46,898 nucleotides of DNA from Chloroflexota bacterium (GTDB lineage: Bacteria > Chloroflexota > Anaerolineae > SpSt-313), in NCBI GenBank assembly GCA_029553955.1, contig JAKPJZ010000159.1:1-46898 (forward strand), given 5' to 3'. Positions 1-8,197 of this stretch are shown one piece after another. The notes beneath the pieces were generated by a model that was given only the letters and a program-made list of their open reading frames with translations, did not search any database and was not told where the DNA came from. Made by a program: the position numbers and the translations under genes. How positions within the stretch are numbered: the stretch's first letter is position 1; every line of letters starts with the position of its first letter.

Positions 1-112
1 CGACCAGCCCACGCAGGTGGGCGCCGGGCGCCGCAGCGCCCCCTTGGCCGCCAACGGGGGCTCCCAGGCGCGATTTCCAATCGCCGGCTCCGTCGAGACG
101 GGCGAGGCGCTG

Positions 113-391
113 TTATTTGATAGTACTTACGCGGTCGTGCAGGGCGCTGCAGTGCCATCGTATAGAGCCCATCCTCCCGGCCTCGCCTTCTGCGCTGCGG
201 CGGGAAGGGGGAGTCCTTAAATGGGGGTTCAGCGGGCGCTTCGCGCGTCGCGCGAAGCGCCCGCTGAACCCCCTAACCTCCAGTTTCCCCGCCCCCGCGC
301 CGGGGGCGGGGCGGAGGCCCCCGAAGGGGGCCGGGGGGGTGGGGGGGCTTGATGCTGGAGGCAGGTCGACCGCGTAAGTACCATTATTTGA
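113..391. mobile_element. MITE-like element with 8-bp target-site duplication
   Basis: The direct repeat TTATTTGA occurs at 113-120 and 384-391. Between the copies, 121-383 (263 bp) ends in inverted repeats: TAGTACTTACGCGGTCG at the left and its near-complement at 367-383, with one mismatch in 17. The interior is very GC-rich, carries a perfect 51-nt palindrome (223-273) and has no transposase. Terminal inverted repeats, flanking duplication and no coding capacity are what a non-autonomous, MITE-type insertion looks like. Which transposase family moved it cannot be told from this window. Confidence 0.7.
223..273. repeat. Perfect 25-bp-arm palindrome inside the MITE-like element
   Basis: Positions 223-247 and 249-273 are exact reverse complements around a single T at 248. 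The arms are GC-rich and there is no T-tract after them. The palindrome lies near the middle of the 121-383 element and is probably part of it. Confidence 0.85.
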
Positions 392-766
392 ACTGTATTG
401 CTACTAGCCCCCCTTGGCCGCCGCAGGCGGCTTCGTGGGCGTCGGAGGGCGAAGATTCGGCCGCCTGCGGCGCTGCGCAGGAATACTTGACGATGTTCTA
501 GGCTACGGCGGTTTGCGAACACTCCCGCAGGTCTCTGCGCTCGGAACGAACCAAGCCCCGTCACAGCCGGTCGAGGGCAACACCTGAGGCTCCATATGGG
601 CATGGTGCAAGGATCAACCCGAGTGTGCGGGGCAAGGGCTACGGCCGCGACGGGCTGCGCCAACGCAGACAACTCGGACCCGAAATACACCGACGATCTT
701 GAGATAGGCCTTGGCCGCCGCGGATCTCCCAGAATCGTCGGTGTCACCGGCACTTGTCGCGGCGCC
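392..766. other. Gene-free stretch
   Basis: Short reading frames run on both strands, but none has a ribosome binding site, recognisable motif or plausible composition. A small GC-rich self-complementary patch lies around 414-433. I see no RNA gene here. Confidence 0.5.
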
Positions 767-793
767 GCCCGAGGCTTAACGGGAGCCTCGGGC
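767..793 (-). terminator. Hairpin downstream of the flippase-like gene
   Basis: A 10-bp perfect stem (767-776 with 784-793) with a 7-nt loop lies 24 nt after the stop codon of the leftward gene at 817-1905. There is no clear T-tract, so it may be an mRNA-end stabilising hairpin rather than a classical terminator. Confidence 0.4.
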
Positions 794-816
794 CGAGTCT
801 CCAGAACCTTGCCGAC

Positions 817-1905
817 CTACCGTCCCCGCCCGCCGAAGGAGCGCACCTGGCGCAGAAAGAGAAAGCCCACCAGCAGCGGCAGCCACACGCTCAGGCCCCG
901 GTAGACGATGGTGATGGCCACGGCGCTGCCAAAGGCCACGCCCAGTGAGGTCAGCACCGCGACCATCACCCCTTCGGCCACCACCAGGCCGTTGGGGATA
1001 AAGGTGACGACCGAAAAGACTGCCTGCATCGAGAAACTGGCGATGATGGCCCCCAGGCTCAGCGGCTGGCCGAACGCCTGCCCAACCAGGTGCACCGTCG
1101 CCAGGTTCGTCAGTTGCGCGGCGCTGGCCACCCCCAGCGTCTGACCCAGGCTGCCCTGGTGCGTGGCAATGTCGTTGGCTGCCCGCGCCAGGTCGCCGGC
1201 GTTGCGCGCCGCCCAGCCCTCCGGCAACAAGGGCCTGTGCTGCAGCCGCCGCCCCAGCTCGTTCGTGATCCACTGCAGCTCGTGCAGGCCGCGGCGCAAC
1301 AGGTGCGGCGCCAGCCGGCCGGTAAAGAGCGCCGCGCCCAGGCTGGCCACAAAGAGGGCAAAGAGCACGCTGCCAAAGACCTCGTAGAACACCAGCACGT
1401 GGCGGTAGGCCAGGTAGCCCAGGGCGATGGCAACCAGCGGCAGCAGTGTCGACAGGTCCACCGCCAGCACCAACAGCGACCCCTCCGCCGCCCGTGCCGC
1501 CGACTGTCCCCGCCGCGCCGCATCGTCGACAAAGACCGCCGCCCCGCTGACCCCGCCCGACGGCACAATCGTCCGCAAGAAGATCGAGGCAAACATCACC
1601 GGGATCAGCTCGCGCACCTCGCTGGCGACCTCCACCGTCGCAAAGCCATACTTGTACTGCGCCGCGTACAAGGAATAGTAGGCTGACTGCGCCAGCACCG
1701 CAGCGCCCAGCCACAGCGGGTCGCCCTGTAGCAGCGTCTGCCCCAACGTGGCCAACTCGCCACGGCTCAGCACCAAGAAGATGATAAAGCCGATGATCAC
1801 CAGCCACCACAGCCAGCGCCGTCTGAACCAGGCCAGCCAGTCGCGCCTCACGCGCCTCCTCCACGCCGAGCCTGCGCCGGCCACGCCCAGTGCCCCGAAC
1901 CTCAT
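817..1905 (-). CDS. Flippase-like / lysylphosphatidylglycerol synthase TM-domain family membrane protein
   Basis: This is a 362-residue polytopic membrane protein of the flippase-like (LPG synthase TM region, UPF0104) type. A basic N-terminus rich in Arg and Trp is followed by about eight hydrophobic segments. Family-like features are the SIFLRTIVPSGGVSGAA stretch near residue 115 and VTFIPNGLVVAEGVMVAVL near residue 310. No soluble synthetase domain is attached. The frame stays open to 2058, but the ATG at 1905 is chosen because AGAGGAGG stands 7 nt upstream and the longer N-terminus would be encoded by an inverted-repeat element. The gene diverges from the nucleotidyltransferase fusion at 2354. 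Family members move or modify lipid-linked substrates; a role in polysaccharide or lipid export is inferred from neighbours only. Confidence 0.8.
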   Translation of the reverse strand: MRFGALGVAGAGSAWRRRVRRDWLAWFRRRWLWWLVIIGFIIFLVLSRGELATLGQTLLQGDPLWLGAAVLAQSAYYSLYAAQYKYGFATVEVASEVRELIPVMFASIFLRTIVPSGGVSGAAVFVDDAARRGQSAARAAEGSLLVLAVDLSTLLPLVAIALGYLAYRHVLVFYEVFGSVLFALFVASLGAALFTGRLAPHLLRRGLHELQWITNELGRRLQHRPLLPEGWAARNAGDLARAANDIATHQGSLGQTLGVASAAQLTNLATVHLVGQAFGQPLSLGAIIASFSMQAVFSVVTFIPNGLVVAEGVMVAVLTSLGVAFGSAVAITIVYRGLSVWLPLLVGFLFLRQVRSFGGRGR

Positions 1906-1981
1906 CGCGCCTCCTCTCTGCACTGTCGCGCGGCCGGCGGCTCCACACCGAGTGTAGCAAGACGTGGGCCGGGCCGCCCGC

Positions 1982-2101
1982 GGGTGTATCCCAGAATCGC
2001 CGGCAACCGACGGGGGCCGATCACCACGAAGGACACAAAGGGGGCAAGGAGGCACCAAATCCTTTGTGGTTCAAGAGCCCCGGCGGTTCTGGGATACACC
2101 C
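1982..2101. repeat. Nested inverted-repeat element with CACGAAGGACAC-type core
   Basis: Outer arms of 22 nt (1982-2003 and 2080-2101, one mismatch) enclose a core with ACCACGAAGGACACAAAG and a partly complementary CCTTTGTGGTT. The core resembles a dispersed repeat I remember from many bacterial genomes. It sits between the divergent genes at 1905 and 2354, upstream of the likely promoter of the latter. Confidence 0.6.
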
Positions 2102-2116
2102 CGCCCGCAACAACGG

Positions 2117-2145
2117 TTTACTTGGCCCTGCGTTTGTGGTATCAT
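2117..2145 (+). promoter_or_regulatory. Probable sigma70-type promoter for the nucleotidyltransferase fusion gene
   Basis: TTTACT (2117-2122) and TATCAT (2140-2145) are separated by exactly 17 nt, matching 4/6 and 5/6 consensus positions. It would give a 5' leader of about 200 nt that contains the inverted repeat 2192-2312. Confidence 0.4.
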
Positions 2146-2191
2146 CGTGGCGAACGGTTGACAGCTATCAGCGAACAGCGCTCAGCCTGTT

Positions 2192-2312
2192 TTCCGCATC
2201 CAGCAGAGGCGGCTCCCACGCCGCCGGGTCGCCGGATGCGGCGAACCCCGTCGATGATATCGCCCCGTCCCCGTTTCCGGTGGGGTGGGAGCCGCCTCTG
2301 CTGGATGCGGAA
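2192..2312. repeat. 28-bp inverted repeat in the leader of the fusion gene
   Basis: 2192-2219 and 2285-2312 are perfect reverse complements separated by 65 nt. The arm contains CAGCAGAGGCGGCTCCCAC; a related imperfect hairpin lies at 10663-10705, so this is a dispersed repeat family. The right arm ends 23 nt before the AAAGGAG of the downstream gene, so a hairpin in the mRNA could affect its translation. Confidence 0.7.
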
Positions 2313-2353
2313 TCGGCTCAGCTGTCAGCTTACCCGGAAAGGAGTACGCCCCT

Positions 2354-4849
2354 ATGAAAGCAGTTGTCATGGCCGGCGGAGCGGGCTCGCGCTTGCGCCC
2401 GTTGACCATCAACCGGCCCAAGCCGATGGTGCCCATCGTCGACAAGCCGGTCATGGCCCATATCCTCGACCTGCTCAAGCGCCACAACATTACCGACGTT
2501 GTGGTGACTTTGCAGTATATGGCCGATGTCATCCAGGCCGATTTCGGCGATGGCCGCAGCATCGGCATGAACATCCAGTATTCTATAGAAGAAACACCGT
2601 TGGGGACCGCAGGTAGCGTCAAGAACGCCCAAGAATTCCTCGACGAGACCTTTCTGGTCATCAGCGGCGATGCCCTCACCGACTTTGACCTCACCGAGGT
2701 CATTGCCCAGCACCAGGCGCGCCAGGCCATGGCCACCATCACCCTCTACCGCGTGCCCAACCCGCTCGAGTACGGCGTGATCGTCCTCGACTCCTCCGGC
2801 CGCGTGCAACAGTTCCTCGAAAAGCCGAGTTGGGGCGAGGTGATCTCCGACACGGTCAACACCGGCATCTACGTCCTCGAGCCCAGGGTGCTCGACTATT
2901 TCGAGCCCGGCGTGCCTTTCGACTTTTCGAAGGACCTCTTTCCTATCCTCCTCGAACGCAGCGAACCGATGTACGGCTACGTGGCTGGCGGCTACTGGTG
3001 CGACATCGGCAACCTGCAGGAGTACATGCGCGCCAATGCCGACCGCCTCGAGGGCCGCGTGCAGCTCGAGCCGCCGGGCCGCAACATCGGCGGCAACATC
3101 TGGTGCCAGGATGAGGTCGAGATCGCGCCCGACGCCCAGCTCTACGGCCCCATCTACCTGGGCTATGGTGTCAAGATCAAAGGGGGCGTGATCATTCACG
3201 GCCCCACCGCCATCCGCGACTATACCGTCGTCGACAATCGCGCCCACATCGACCGTTCCATCGTGTGGCGCAACTCGTACATTGGCGAGGGCGTCGAGCT
3301 GCGCGGCGCGGTGATCGGGCGCCAGTGCAGCCTCAAGAGCAAGGCCATCGTCTTCGAGGGCGCCGTCATCGGCGACGGCTCGATCGTGGGCCAGGGCGCG
3401 GTGATCCACCCCAATGTCAAGATCTGGCCCGAAAAAGAGATCGAGGCCGGCGCCACGGTCAAAACGAGCCTCATCTGGGGCTCGCAGGGCCGCCGCGCGC
3501 TCTTTGGCCGTTTCGGCGTCACCGGCCAGGTCAACGTCGACATGACCCCCGAGTTTGCCACCAAGCTCGGCGCCGCCTTTGGCGCCAGCCTGCCCAAAGG
3601 TTCGGCCGTCACCATCAACCGCGACCCGCACCGCTCTCCGCGCATGATCAAGCGCGCCATCATCTCGGGCCTGCCCTCGGCCGGCGTGAACGTGCTCGAC
3701 CTGCGCAGCGTGCCCATCCCGGTGGCGCGCTACTATACCCGCGTCTCCGATGCGGTGGGCGGCGTGCACGTGCGCCTCTCGCCACACGACAACCGCGTGG
3801 TCGACATTCGCTTCCTCGACGCCCGTGGCCTGCCCCTCAGCAAGTCGGTCGAGCGCGATATCGAGCGCGTGTTCTTTCGCGAGGACTTTCGCCGCGTCTA
3901 CCTCGACGAGATCGGCACTATCGACTATGCGCCCGGCGTGATCGAGCGCTACAGCGCCGACTTTCTCGCCGCACTCGACGTGCCCGCCATCCGCGCTGCG
4001 CGCCTGCCCATCGTGGTCGACTATGCCAATGCCCCCGCCTCGCTCGTGCTGCCCTCGCTCCTCAGCGACCTTGGCTGCCAGGTCGTGGCGCTCAACGCCA
4101 CGGTCGACGAGAACAAGATGTCGATCTCCGAGGAAGAGTTCGACCGCTCGTTGCACCAACTGGCACTCATCTCGCAGGCGGTGCAGGCCCGGCTCGCCGT
4201 GCGGCTCGACGTGGGCGGGGAAAAGCTCTTCGTGGTCGACGACCAGGGCTACATCGTGCCCCCGATCACCTTGCTCGCCGCCACGGCCAGCCTGGCGCTC
4301 CAGGCCGAGGGCGGCGGCACCATCGCCGTGCCGGTGAACATGCCGACCATCTTTGAAGAGATCGCCGCCCACTACGGCGGCACCGTCGAGCGCACGCGGG
4401 TCGACCTGCAGGCGGTGATGGCCGCGGCCAGCAAGGGCAAGGTCATCATGGCGGGCGACGGCTCGGGCAACCTGATCTTCCCGCGGCTGCACCCGGGCGC
4501 CGATGGTCTCTTCGCCCTGGCCAAGCTGCTCGAGTTCCTGGTGCGCCAGAACGTGACCCTTTCGCAGGTGATCGCCTCGCTGCTGCCCTACCACATCGCC
4601 GAGCGCCGCGTCTCCTGCCCCTGGGAGTTCAAGGGCACCGTGATGCGCCTGCTCAACCAGCAGTTCAAGCCGCCGCGCAGCGCCCAGATCGACGGCACCA
4701 AAATCGAGCTCAGCGCGAAAGAGTGGGTGCTCGTCCTGCCCGACCCCGACGAGCCCTACTTCCGCGTCTTTGCCGAGTCGGACTCCGCCCCGCAGGCGGC
4801 GGACCTGGCCGACAAGTACGCGCGCATCGTCGAGGGTCTGCAGCATTGA
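2354..4849 (+). CDS. Sugar-1-phosphate nucleotidyltransferase / phosphohexomutase-like fusion protein
   Basis: An 831-residue, three-part protein. Residues 1-230 are a nucleotidyltransferase with signature [11 protein letters not shown] and KPMVP, the type that makes GDP-mannose or a related sugar nucleotide. Residues 250-370 are a left-handed beta-helix of hexapeptide repeats. Residues 378-831 resemble phosphomannomutase/phosphoglucomutase domains I-IV. The mutase part looks degenerate: the phosphoserine loop reads RLSPHDN instead of TASHNP, the metal loop DGDxDR is replaced by DVGGEK, and the sugar loop GEMSGH by GDGSGN. The transferase is therefore probably active and the mutase doubtful. 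The ATG at 2354 has AAAGGAG 12 nt upstream; the in-frame extension back to 2285 falls in an inverted repeat. The stop overlaps the next start (TGATG), so the two genes are coupled. Nucleotide and sugar specificity cannot be fixed from sequence alone. Confidence 0.88.
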   Translation: MKAVVMAGGAGSRLRPLTINRPKPMVPIVDKPVMAHILDLLKRHNITDVVVTLQYMADVIQADFGDGRSIGMNIQYSIEETPLGTAGSVKNAQEFLDETFLVISGDALTDFDLTEVIAQHQARQAMATITLYRVPNPLEYGVIVLDSSGRVQQFLEKPSWGEVISDTVNTGIYVLEPRVLDYFEPGVPFDFSKDLFPILLERSEPMYGYVAGGYWCDIGNLQEYMRANADRLEGRVQLEPPGRNIGGNIWCQDEVEIAPDAQLYGPIYLGYGVKIKGGVIIHGPTAIRDYTVVDNRAHIDRSIVWRNSYIGEGVELRGAVIGRQCSLKSKAIVFEGAVIGDGSIVGQGAVIHPNVKIWPEKEIEAGATVKTSLIWGSQGRRALFGRFGVTGQVNVDMTPEFATKLGAAFGASLPKGSAVTINRDPHRSPRMIKRAIISGLPSAGVNVLDLRSVPIPVARYYTRVSDAVGGVHVRLSPHDNRVVDIRFLDARGLPLSKSVERDIERVFFREDFRRVYLDEIGTIDYAPGVIERYSADFLAALDVPAIRAARLPIVVDYANAPASLVLPSLLSDLGCQVVALNATVDENKMSISEEEFDRSLHQLALISQAVQARLAVRLDVGGEKLFVVDDQGYIVPPITLLAATASLALQAEGGGTIAVPVNMPTIFEEIAAHYGGTVERTRVDLQAVMAAASKGKVIMAGDGSGNLIFPRLHPGADGLFALAKLLEFLVRQNVTLSQVIASLLPYHIAERRVSCPWEFKGTVMRLLNQQFKPPRSAQIDGTKIELSAKEWVLVLPDPDEPYFRVFAESDSAPQAADLADKYARIVEGLQH

Positions 4850-5631
4850 TGCCACTGGTCGCCTTTCGCATCGGCAACGAGCCCTTCTATACCTATACGC
4901 TACTGCTCGACCTCGGCCTGCTCCTGGCCGTGGCCGGCCTGGCGCGCGAGGGGCACCGCCGCGGCTGGCGCCCCGCCGCCACGCTGGAGGTGCTGCTCTG
5001 GGGGCTGGGGCCGGCGCTCGCCGTGGGCCGCGTGGTCTACCTGGCCGGCCTTGGCTTGGCGCCCTGGCCGTCACACCCCTGGGGCGACGGCTTTTCCTTC
5101 GCCGGCGCCCTCGCCGGCGGCGCCATGGGGCTGGCGGGCCTTGTGCTCATGCGCCGGCGGCAATCGTGCGAAGGTTCGGAACCTTCGCACGATTGCCGCC
5201 ACTTCGTCGCGCTCGCGGGCGCCGTGGTGCCCGGCCTGACGCTCGCCCAGGCGCTGGGCTGGCTCGGCGCCGCGGCGCATGGCGTCTCCGCCGGCGTGCC
5301 GCTCGGGCCGGCGGCTTGGTGGGCGCCGCCATTGCGCGATCTCTACGGTGTCGTGCTGCCGCGCTTCCCGGTGCAGTATCTGGCTGTGGCGCTGAGCCTC
5401 GTCGCCTGGGCCTGCATGGTCGGCGGCCGCCTCGGCGACCGCGAGCGCATCGTCTGCTACGCCGCCGTCACCGGCCTGGGGCTCACCGCGCTCATGGGGC
5501 ATGTCGAGCGGCACCAGGCCCTCATCGCCGGCCTCAGTCTCGACCAGGCCCTCCACCTCGCCCTCGGCCTCGCCGGCCTCGCCTACGGCCTTTTTTGCCG
5601 GTTTTGGCGTTCCGCGCTAGAATCAGCATGA
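4849..5631 (+). CDS. Degenerate Lgt-like (prolipoprotein diacylglyceryl transferase-related) membrane protein
   Basis: A 260-residue protein with six or seven hydrophobic segments and the layout of the Lgt superfamily: an N-terminal FRIGNEPFYTYTLLLDLGLL, a VGRVVYLAGL segment resembling the GARLxYV motif, FAGALAGGAMGL, and a PVQYLA segment resembling PTQLYE. The conserved Arg-Gly-rich catalytic stretch reads LGWLGAAAHGVSAG, so the key arginine appears lost and classical lipoprotein lipidation is doubtful. The ATG at 4849 overlaps the upstream stop by one base (TGATG). A 45-nt perfect palindrome (5156-5200) is inserted in frame and encodes 15 atypical residues, including two Cys, in a loop after the third hydrophobic segment. 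It could be a paralogue with another lipid or sugar substrate. Confidence 0.65.
   Translation: MPLVAFRIGNEPFYTYTLLLDLGLLLAVAGLAREGHRRGWRPAATLEVLLWGLGPALAVGRVVYLAGLGLAPWPSHPWGDGFSFAGALAGGAMGLAGLVLMRRRQSCEGSEPSHDCRHFVALAGAVVPGLTLAQALGWLGAAAHGVSAGVPLGPAAWWAPPLRDLYGVVLPRFPVQYLAVALSLVAWACMVGGRLGDRERIVCYAAVTGLGLTALMGHVERHQALIAGLSLDQALHLALGLAGLAYGLFCRFWRSALESA
5156..5200. repeat. Perfect 22-bp-arm palindrome inserted in frame in the Lgt-like gene
   Basis: 5156-5177 and 5179-5200 are exact reverse complements around a single G. The length (45 nt) is a multiple of three and neither arm contains an in-frame stop, so the reading frame survives. One-nt loop and perfect arms match the design of the palindrome at 223-273. 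Confidence 0.85.
5595..5623 (+). promoter_or_regulatory. Probable promoter of the glycosyltransferase gene
   Basis: TTGCCG (5595-5600), 17 nt, TAGAAT (5618-5623), lying over the last codons of the Lgt-like gene. Expected transcription start is about 5630, giving a leader of about 85 nt. The -10 hexamer TAGAAT recurs in the promoter at 33834-33862. Confidence 0.45.
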
Positions 5632-5715
5632 TACACCCTCACCGTCCGAGCCCCGGCACGCCTACCAGGCTGGCCGGCCACGCATACACACGACACCACA
5701 GCACAGGTGCTAGAG

Positions 5716-7389
5716 ATGCCAACCAACGAGCCCACGATCGCCGACTATGTCCAGCGTGTAGGCCGCAAACTGCTGGCCACCGAGGGGCCCGCCATCGCCC
5801 CCTTGCCCGCCAACGAGCGTGCGCGGGGCGTACGCGCGCGCGCCGGCACCAGCTACTGGCGCTATGAGCGGGCAGCCTACCGCTTTATTCTGCGCCATGA
5901 GGCCGGCATCCAGCGCCTGCTGGTGGTGCTGCTCGGCATCGCCTCCTGGGGTCTGATCGCGCTGCCCTTCGCTCTGGGCCGGCAGGCACCGGCGATCCCG
6001 GTCGTGCTGGCCCTGCTGTACCAGGTCTACTGGCTGGGGCGCGGCCTGGGCACCCTGGTCTACGGCGGCGTCGGCTGCCTGCGCGTGCGTGTGCACCGGC
6101 GCATCGACTGGCGCGCCCGTTATGAGGCCGAGCGCGCCGCCGGCGGCGCCGCCCTGCCGTGGAAGAAGATCCGCCATATCGTCGTCATCAGCAACTACTC
6201 TGAGCCGGTGGCCAAGCTGCGGGCAACCCTCGAGGCCCTGGCGGCGCAGCGCGAGGTGGCCTCGCAGCTCTGGGTGGTGCTGGCCATGGAGGGTCGCGAA
6301 GAAGGCGCGGCGGCCAAGGCGCGGGCGCTGCAGGCCGAGTTCGCCGGGCGCCTGGGCGACCTGCGCTACACCCTGCACCCCGCCGGCCTGCCGGGCGAAG
6401 TGCCGGGCAAGGCGGCCAACGAGGCCTGGGCCGCGCGCTGGGCGCGCCGCCACTATGTGGACGAGCTGGGCCACGACATCCACCGCATCACCCTCACAAG
6501 CTGCGACGTCGACTCGGTCTTCGACCCGGGCTACTTTGCCTGCCTGACCTACAAATTCGCCACCGACCCGGCGCGCCAACGCCGCATCTGGCAGGCGCCG
6601 GTCTTTTTCCACAACAACGCCTGGCAGGTGCCCACCTTCATCCGTTTCCTCGGCCTGTCGCTGGCCGTCTGGCAGTTGGCCGATCTGACGAGCCCGCTTG
6701 GCGACCCGCACCCCATCTCGACCTACAGCATCAGCCTGGCCACCCTCGACGGCGCCGGCTACTGGGACCCCGGCATCGTCACCGAAGACTGGCACATCTA
6801 CTTCAAGTGTTTCTTCCGCTACCGTGGCCGCATCAGCATCGAGCCGATCTACCTGCCGGTCTCGGCCGACGCTACGCTGTCGACCAGCCTGGCCAGAACG
6901 GCGACGGTGCGCTACGAGCAGGCCAAGCGGCACGGCTGGGGCACGGGCGAACTGCTCTTCGGCGCCGTCAAAATGGCATTTCGCCACGCCGAGATTCCGG
7001 CGCACGTCAAGATGCCTCCGGTGCTCATGCTGGCCCGCGAGCACATCCTGTGGTCCACCAGTTGGTTTGTCCTCACCCTGGGGCTCTCGGTGCCCGCCGT
7101 TCTCAACCCCGGCTTTTTTGCAGCAGGGCTGGGCCTGTCGCTGCAGCGGCTGTATGCTCTGCTCGGTGCCGCCATGACCGCGCTGTCGCCGGCGCTGCCG
7201 ATCATCGACCTGCTGCTGGGGCCGCCACGACCGCAAGAACGACGCTGGTGGCAGACGGCGTGGGCCGCACTGCAGTGGTGGCTCATGCCGTTCATCACTC
7301 TCATCTTCGCCGTCTTGCCCATTCTTGACGCCCAGACGCGCCTGCTCTTGGGCCAGCGCCTCGCCTACCGCGTCACCGAAAAGGTCTAG
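5716..7389 (+). CDS. Membrane family 2 glycosyltransferase
   Basis: A 557-residue GT2 protein. Two N-terminal transmembrane segments lie near residues 66-90 and 95-118, followed by a cytosolic catalytic domain. VVISNYSEP near residue 155 is the nucleotide-binding start, CDVDSVF near 263 contains the metal-binding DxD, and VTEDWHIYF near 355 carries the catalytic ED. The QxxRW position reads EQAKRHGWG, so the final Trp is shifted. Several hydrophobic helices follow from about residue 430. This is the cellulose-synthase/hyaluronan-synthase-like architecture, coupling sugar polymer or glycolipid synthesis to the membrane. A GTG at 5707 is an alternative start three codons upstream. It follows the Lgt-like gene by 84 nt and appears to have its own promoter. 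The sugar donor is unknown. Confidence 0.78.
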   Translation: MPTNEPTIADYVQRVGRKLLATEGPAIAPLPANERARGVRARAGTSYWRYERAAYRFILRHEAGIQRLLVVLLGIASWGLIALPFALGRQAPAIPVVLALLYQVYWLGRGLGTLVYGGVGCLRVRVHRRIDWRARYEAERAAGGAALPWKKIRHIVVISNYSEPVAKLRATLEALAAQREVASQLWVVLAMEGREEGAAAKARALQAEFAGRLGDLRYTLHPAGLPGEVPGKAANEAWAARWARRHYVDELGHDIHRITLTSCDVDSVFDPGYFACLTYKFATDPARQRRIWQAPVFFHNNAWQVPTFIRFLGLSLAVWQLADLTSPLGDPHPISTYSISLATLDGAGYWDPGIVTEDWHIYFKCFFRYRGRISIEPIYLPVSADATLSTSLARTATVRYEQAKRHGWGTGELLFGAVKMAFRHAEIPAHVKMPPVLMLAREHILWSTSWFVLTLGLSVPAVLNPGFFAAGLGLSLQRLYALLGAAMTALSPALPIIDLLLGPPRPQERRWWQTAWAALQWWLMPFITLIFAVLPILDAQTRLLLGQRLAYRVTEKV

Positions 7390-7571
7390 CAGGCTGTCGG
7401 AGAACCATCCCGCTGCCCTCAGCATCCCGGCAGCAGCCGGGCAACTCTGTTCCGCTGCTGTCTCCTGGGCGTAGACAAGCTGGCACAGACGCATAGATGT
7501 GGCCATTCTCTGCGTTCTGTCGTGAGGCCGCTTCTGGAGGCCGCGAGCATATGCTGGCAGGAGGCCGGGCG

Positions 7572-8054
7572 ATGCCAACACCACGGGTCGAGACCCTCAC
7601 CGGCAAGCTGGAAAAGGGCGGCGCCAAGACCCTCGAGATCCTTGGCGCGCTCGCCCCCGAGCAGTGGACGCGCACCGTGTACGCCGGCCCACCGTGCTGG
7701 GACGTGCGCGCGTTGCTGGCGCACCTGTACTCGGCCGAGGTCGCGCTGCTCGCCCTCTGCCGCGAGGTGGCCCTCGGCGGCATGGGCGCGCCGCCGGGCT
7801 ACGACTATGACGCCTTTAACGCCGAGGAGCAGGAGCGGCTCAAGGAGCGCACGCCGCAAGAGTTGCTCGCCGCGCTCGCCGAGGGTCGCCGCGCCACCAT
7901 CGCCTGGGCGCGCACCCTCAGCGACAGCGCGCTCGACCGCGTGGGCCGGCACCCGGCGCTCGGCGAGGTCACGCTCGAGACGATGGCCACGGCGATGTAT
8001 GGCCACCAACTGCTGCACATGCGCGACCTGCAGGGCGTGATGCGGGAGGCGTAA
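7572..8054 (+). CDS. DinB-like / maleylpyruvate-isomerase-N-type four-helix metalloprotein
   Basis: A 160-residue DinB-superfamily protein. The three-histidine metal site is recognisable: one His in LLAHLYSAE near residue 41 and an HxxxH pair in GHQLLHMRDLQG near residues 146-150. The length fits the family. DinB relatives are metal-dependent thiol transferases or have unknown roles; no substrate can be named. The ATG at 7572 is chosen because AGGAGG is 8 nt upstream; the frame is open back to 7497 without a comparable site. The 182 nt between it and the glycosyltransferase hold no gene. It is followed by a degenerate inverted-repeat block that separates it from the glycyl radical enzyme. Confidence 0.75.
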   Translation: MPTPRVETLTGKLEKGGAKTLEILGALAPEQWTRTVYAGPPCWDVRALLAHLYSAEVALLALCREVALGGMGAPPGYDYDAFNAEEQERLKERTPQELLAALAEGRRATIAWARTLSDSALDRVGRHPALGEVTLETMATAMYGHQLLHMRDLQGVMREA

Positions 8055-8166
8055 TGGGTGATGCGTGATGCGTAAGGTCCGTCTGTGCACGAGTCGCTGC
8101 ATAGACAAACCTTACGCCTTACGCAGTACGCATCACGCATTACGTAGTACGTAGTACGCCGTACGC
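8049..8166. repeat. Degenerate GTGATGCGT / ACGCATCAC inverted-repeat block
   Basis: The stretch 8049-8078 contains GTGATGCGTGATGCGTAAGG and 8109-8145 contains imperfect complements (CTTACGC, GCATCACGCATTACG), followed by short TACGTAGTACG tandem units. Related words recur at 15601-15665 and 21240-21265, so it is a dispersed family. Confidence 0.55.
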
Positions 8167-8197
8167 CAGACTACTGGCGACCACAGGGGGACATACC

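Noticed and set aside
229..753. A 174-residue leftward frame at the left end
   Set aside because: It runs through the MITE-like element and has no ribosome binding site or protein-like pattern.
2330..5074. A 914-residue leftward frame opposite the nucleotidyltransferase fusion
   Set aside because: It is Asp/His/Val-rich, without domain or start signal, and mirrors the codon bias of the real gene on the other strand.
7426..7441. Terminator after the glycosyltransferase
   Set aside because: Only a 5-bp stem (CCCGG/CCGGG) without a T-tract; too weak to call.
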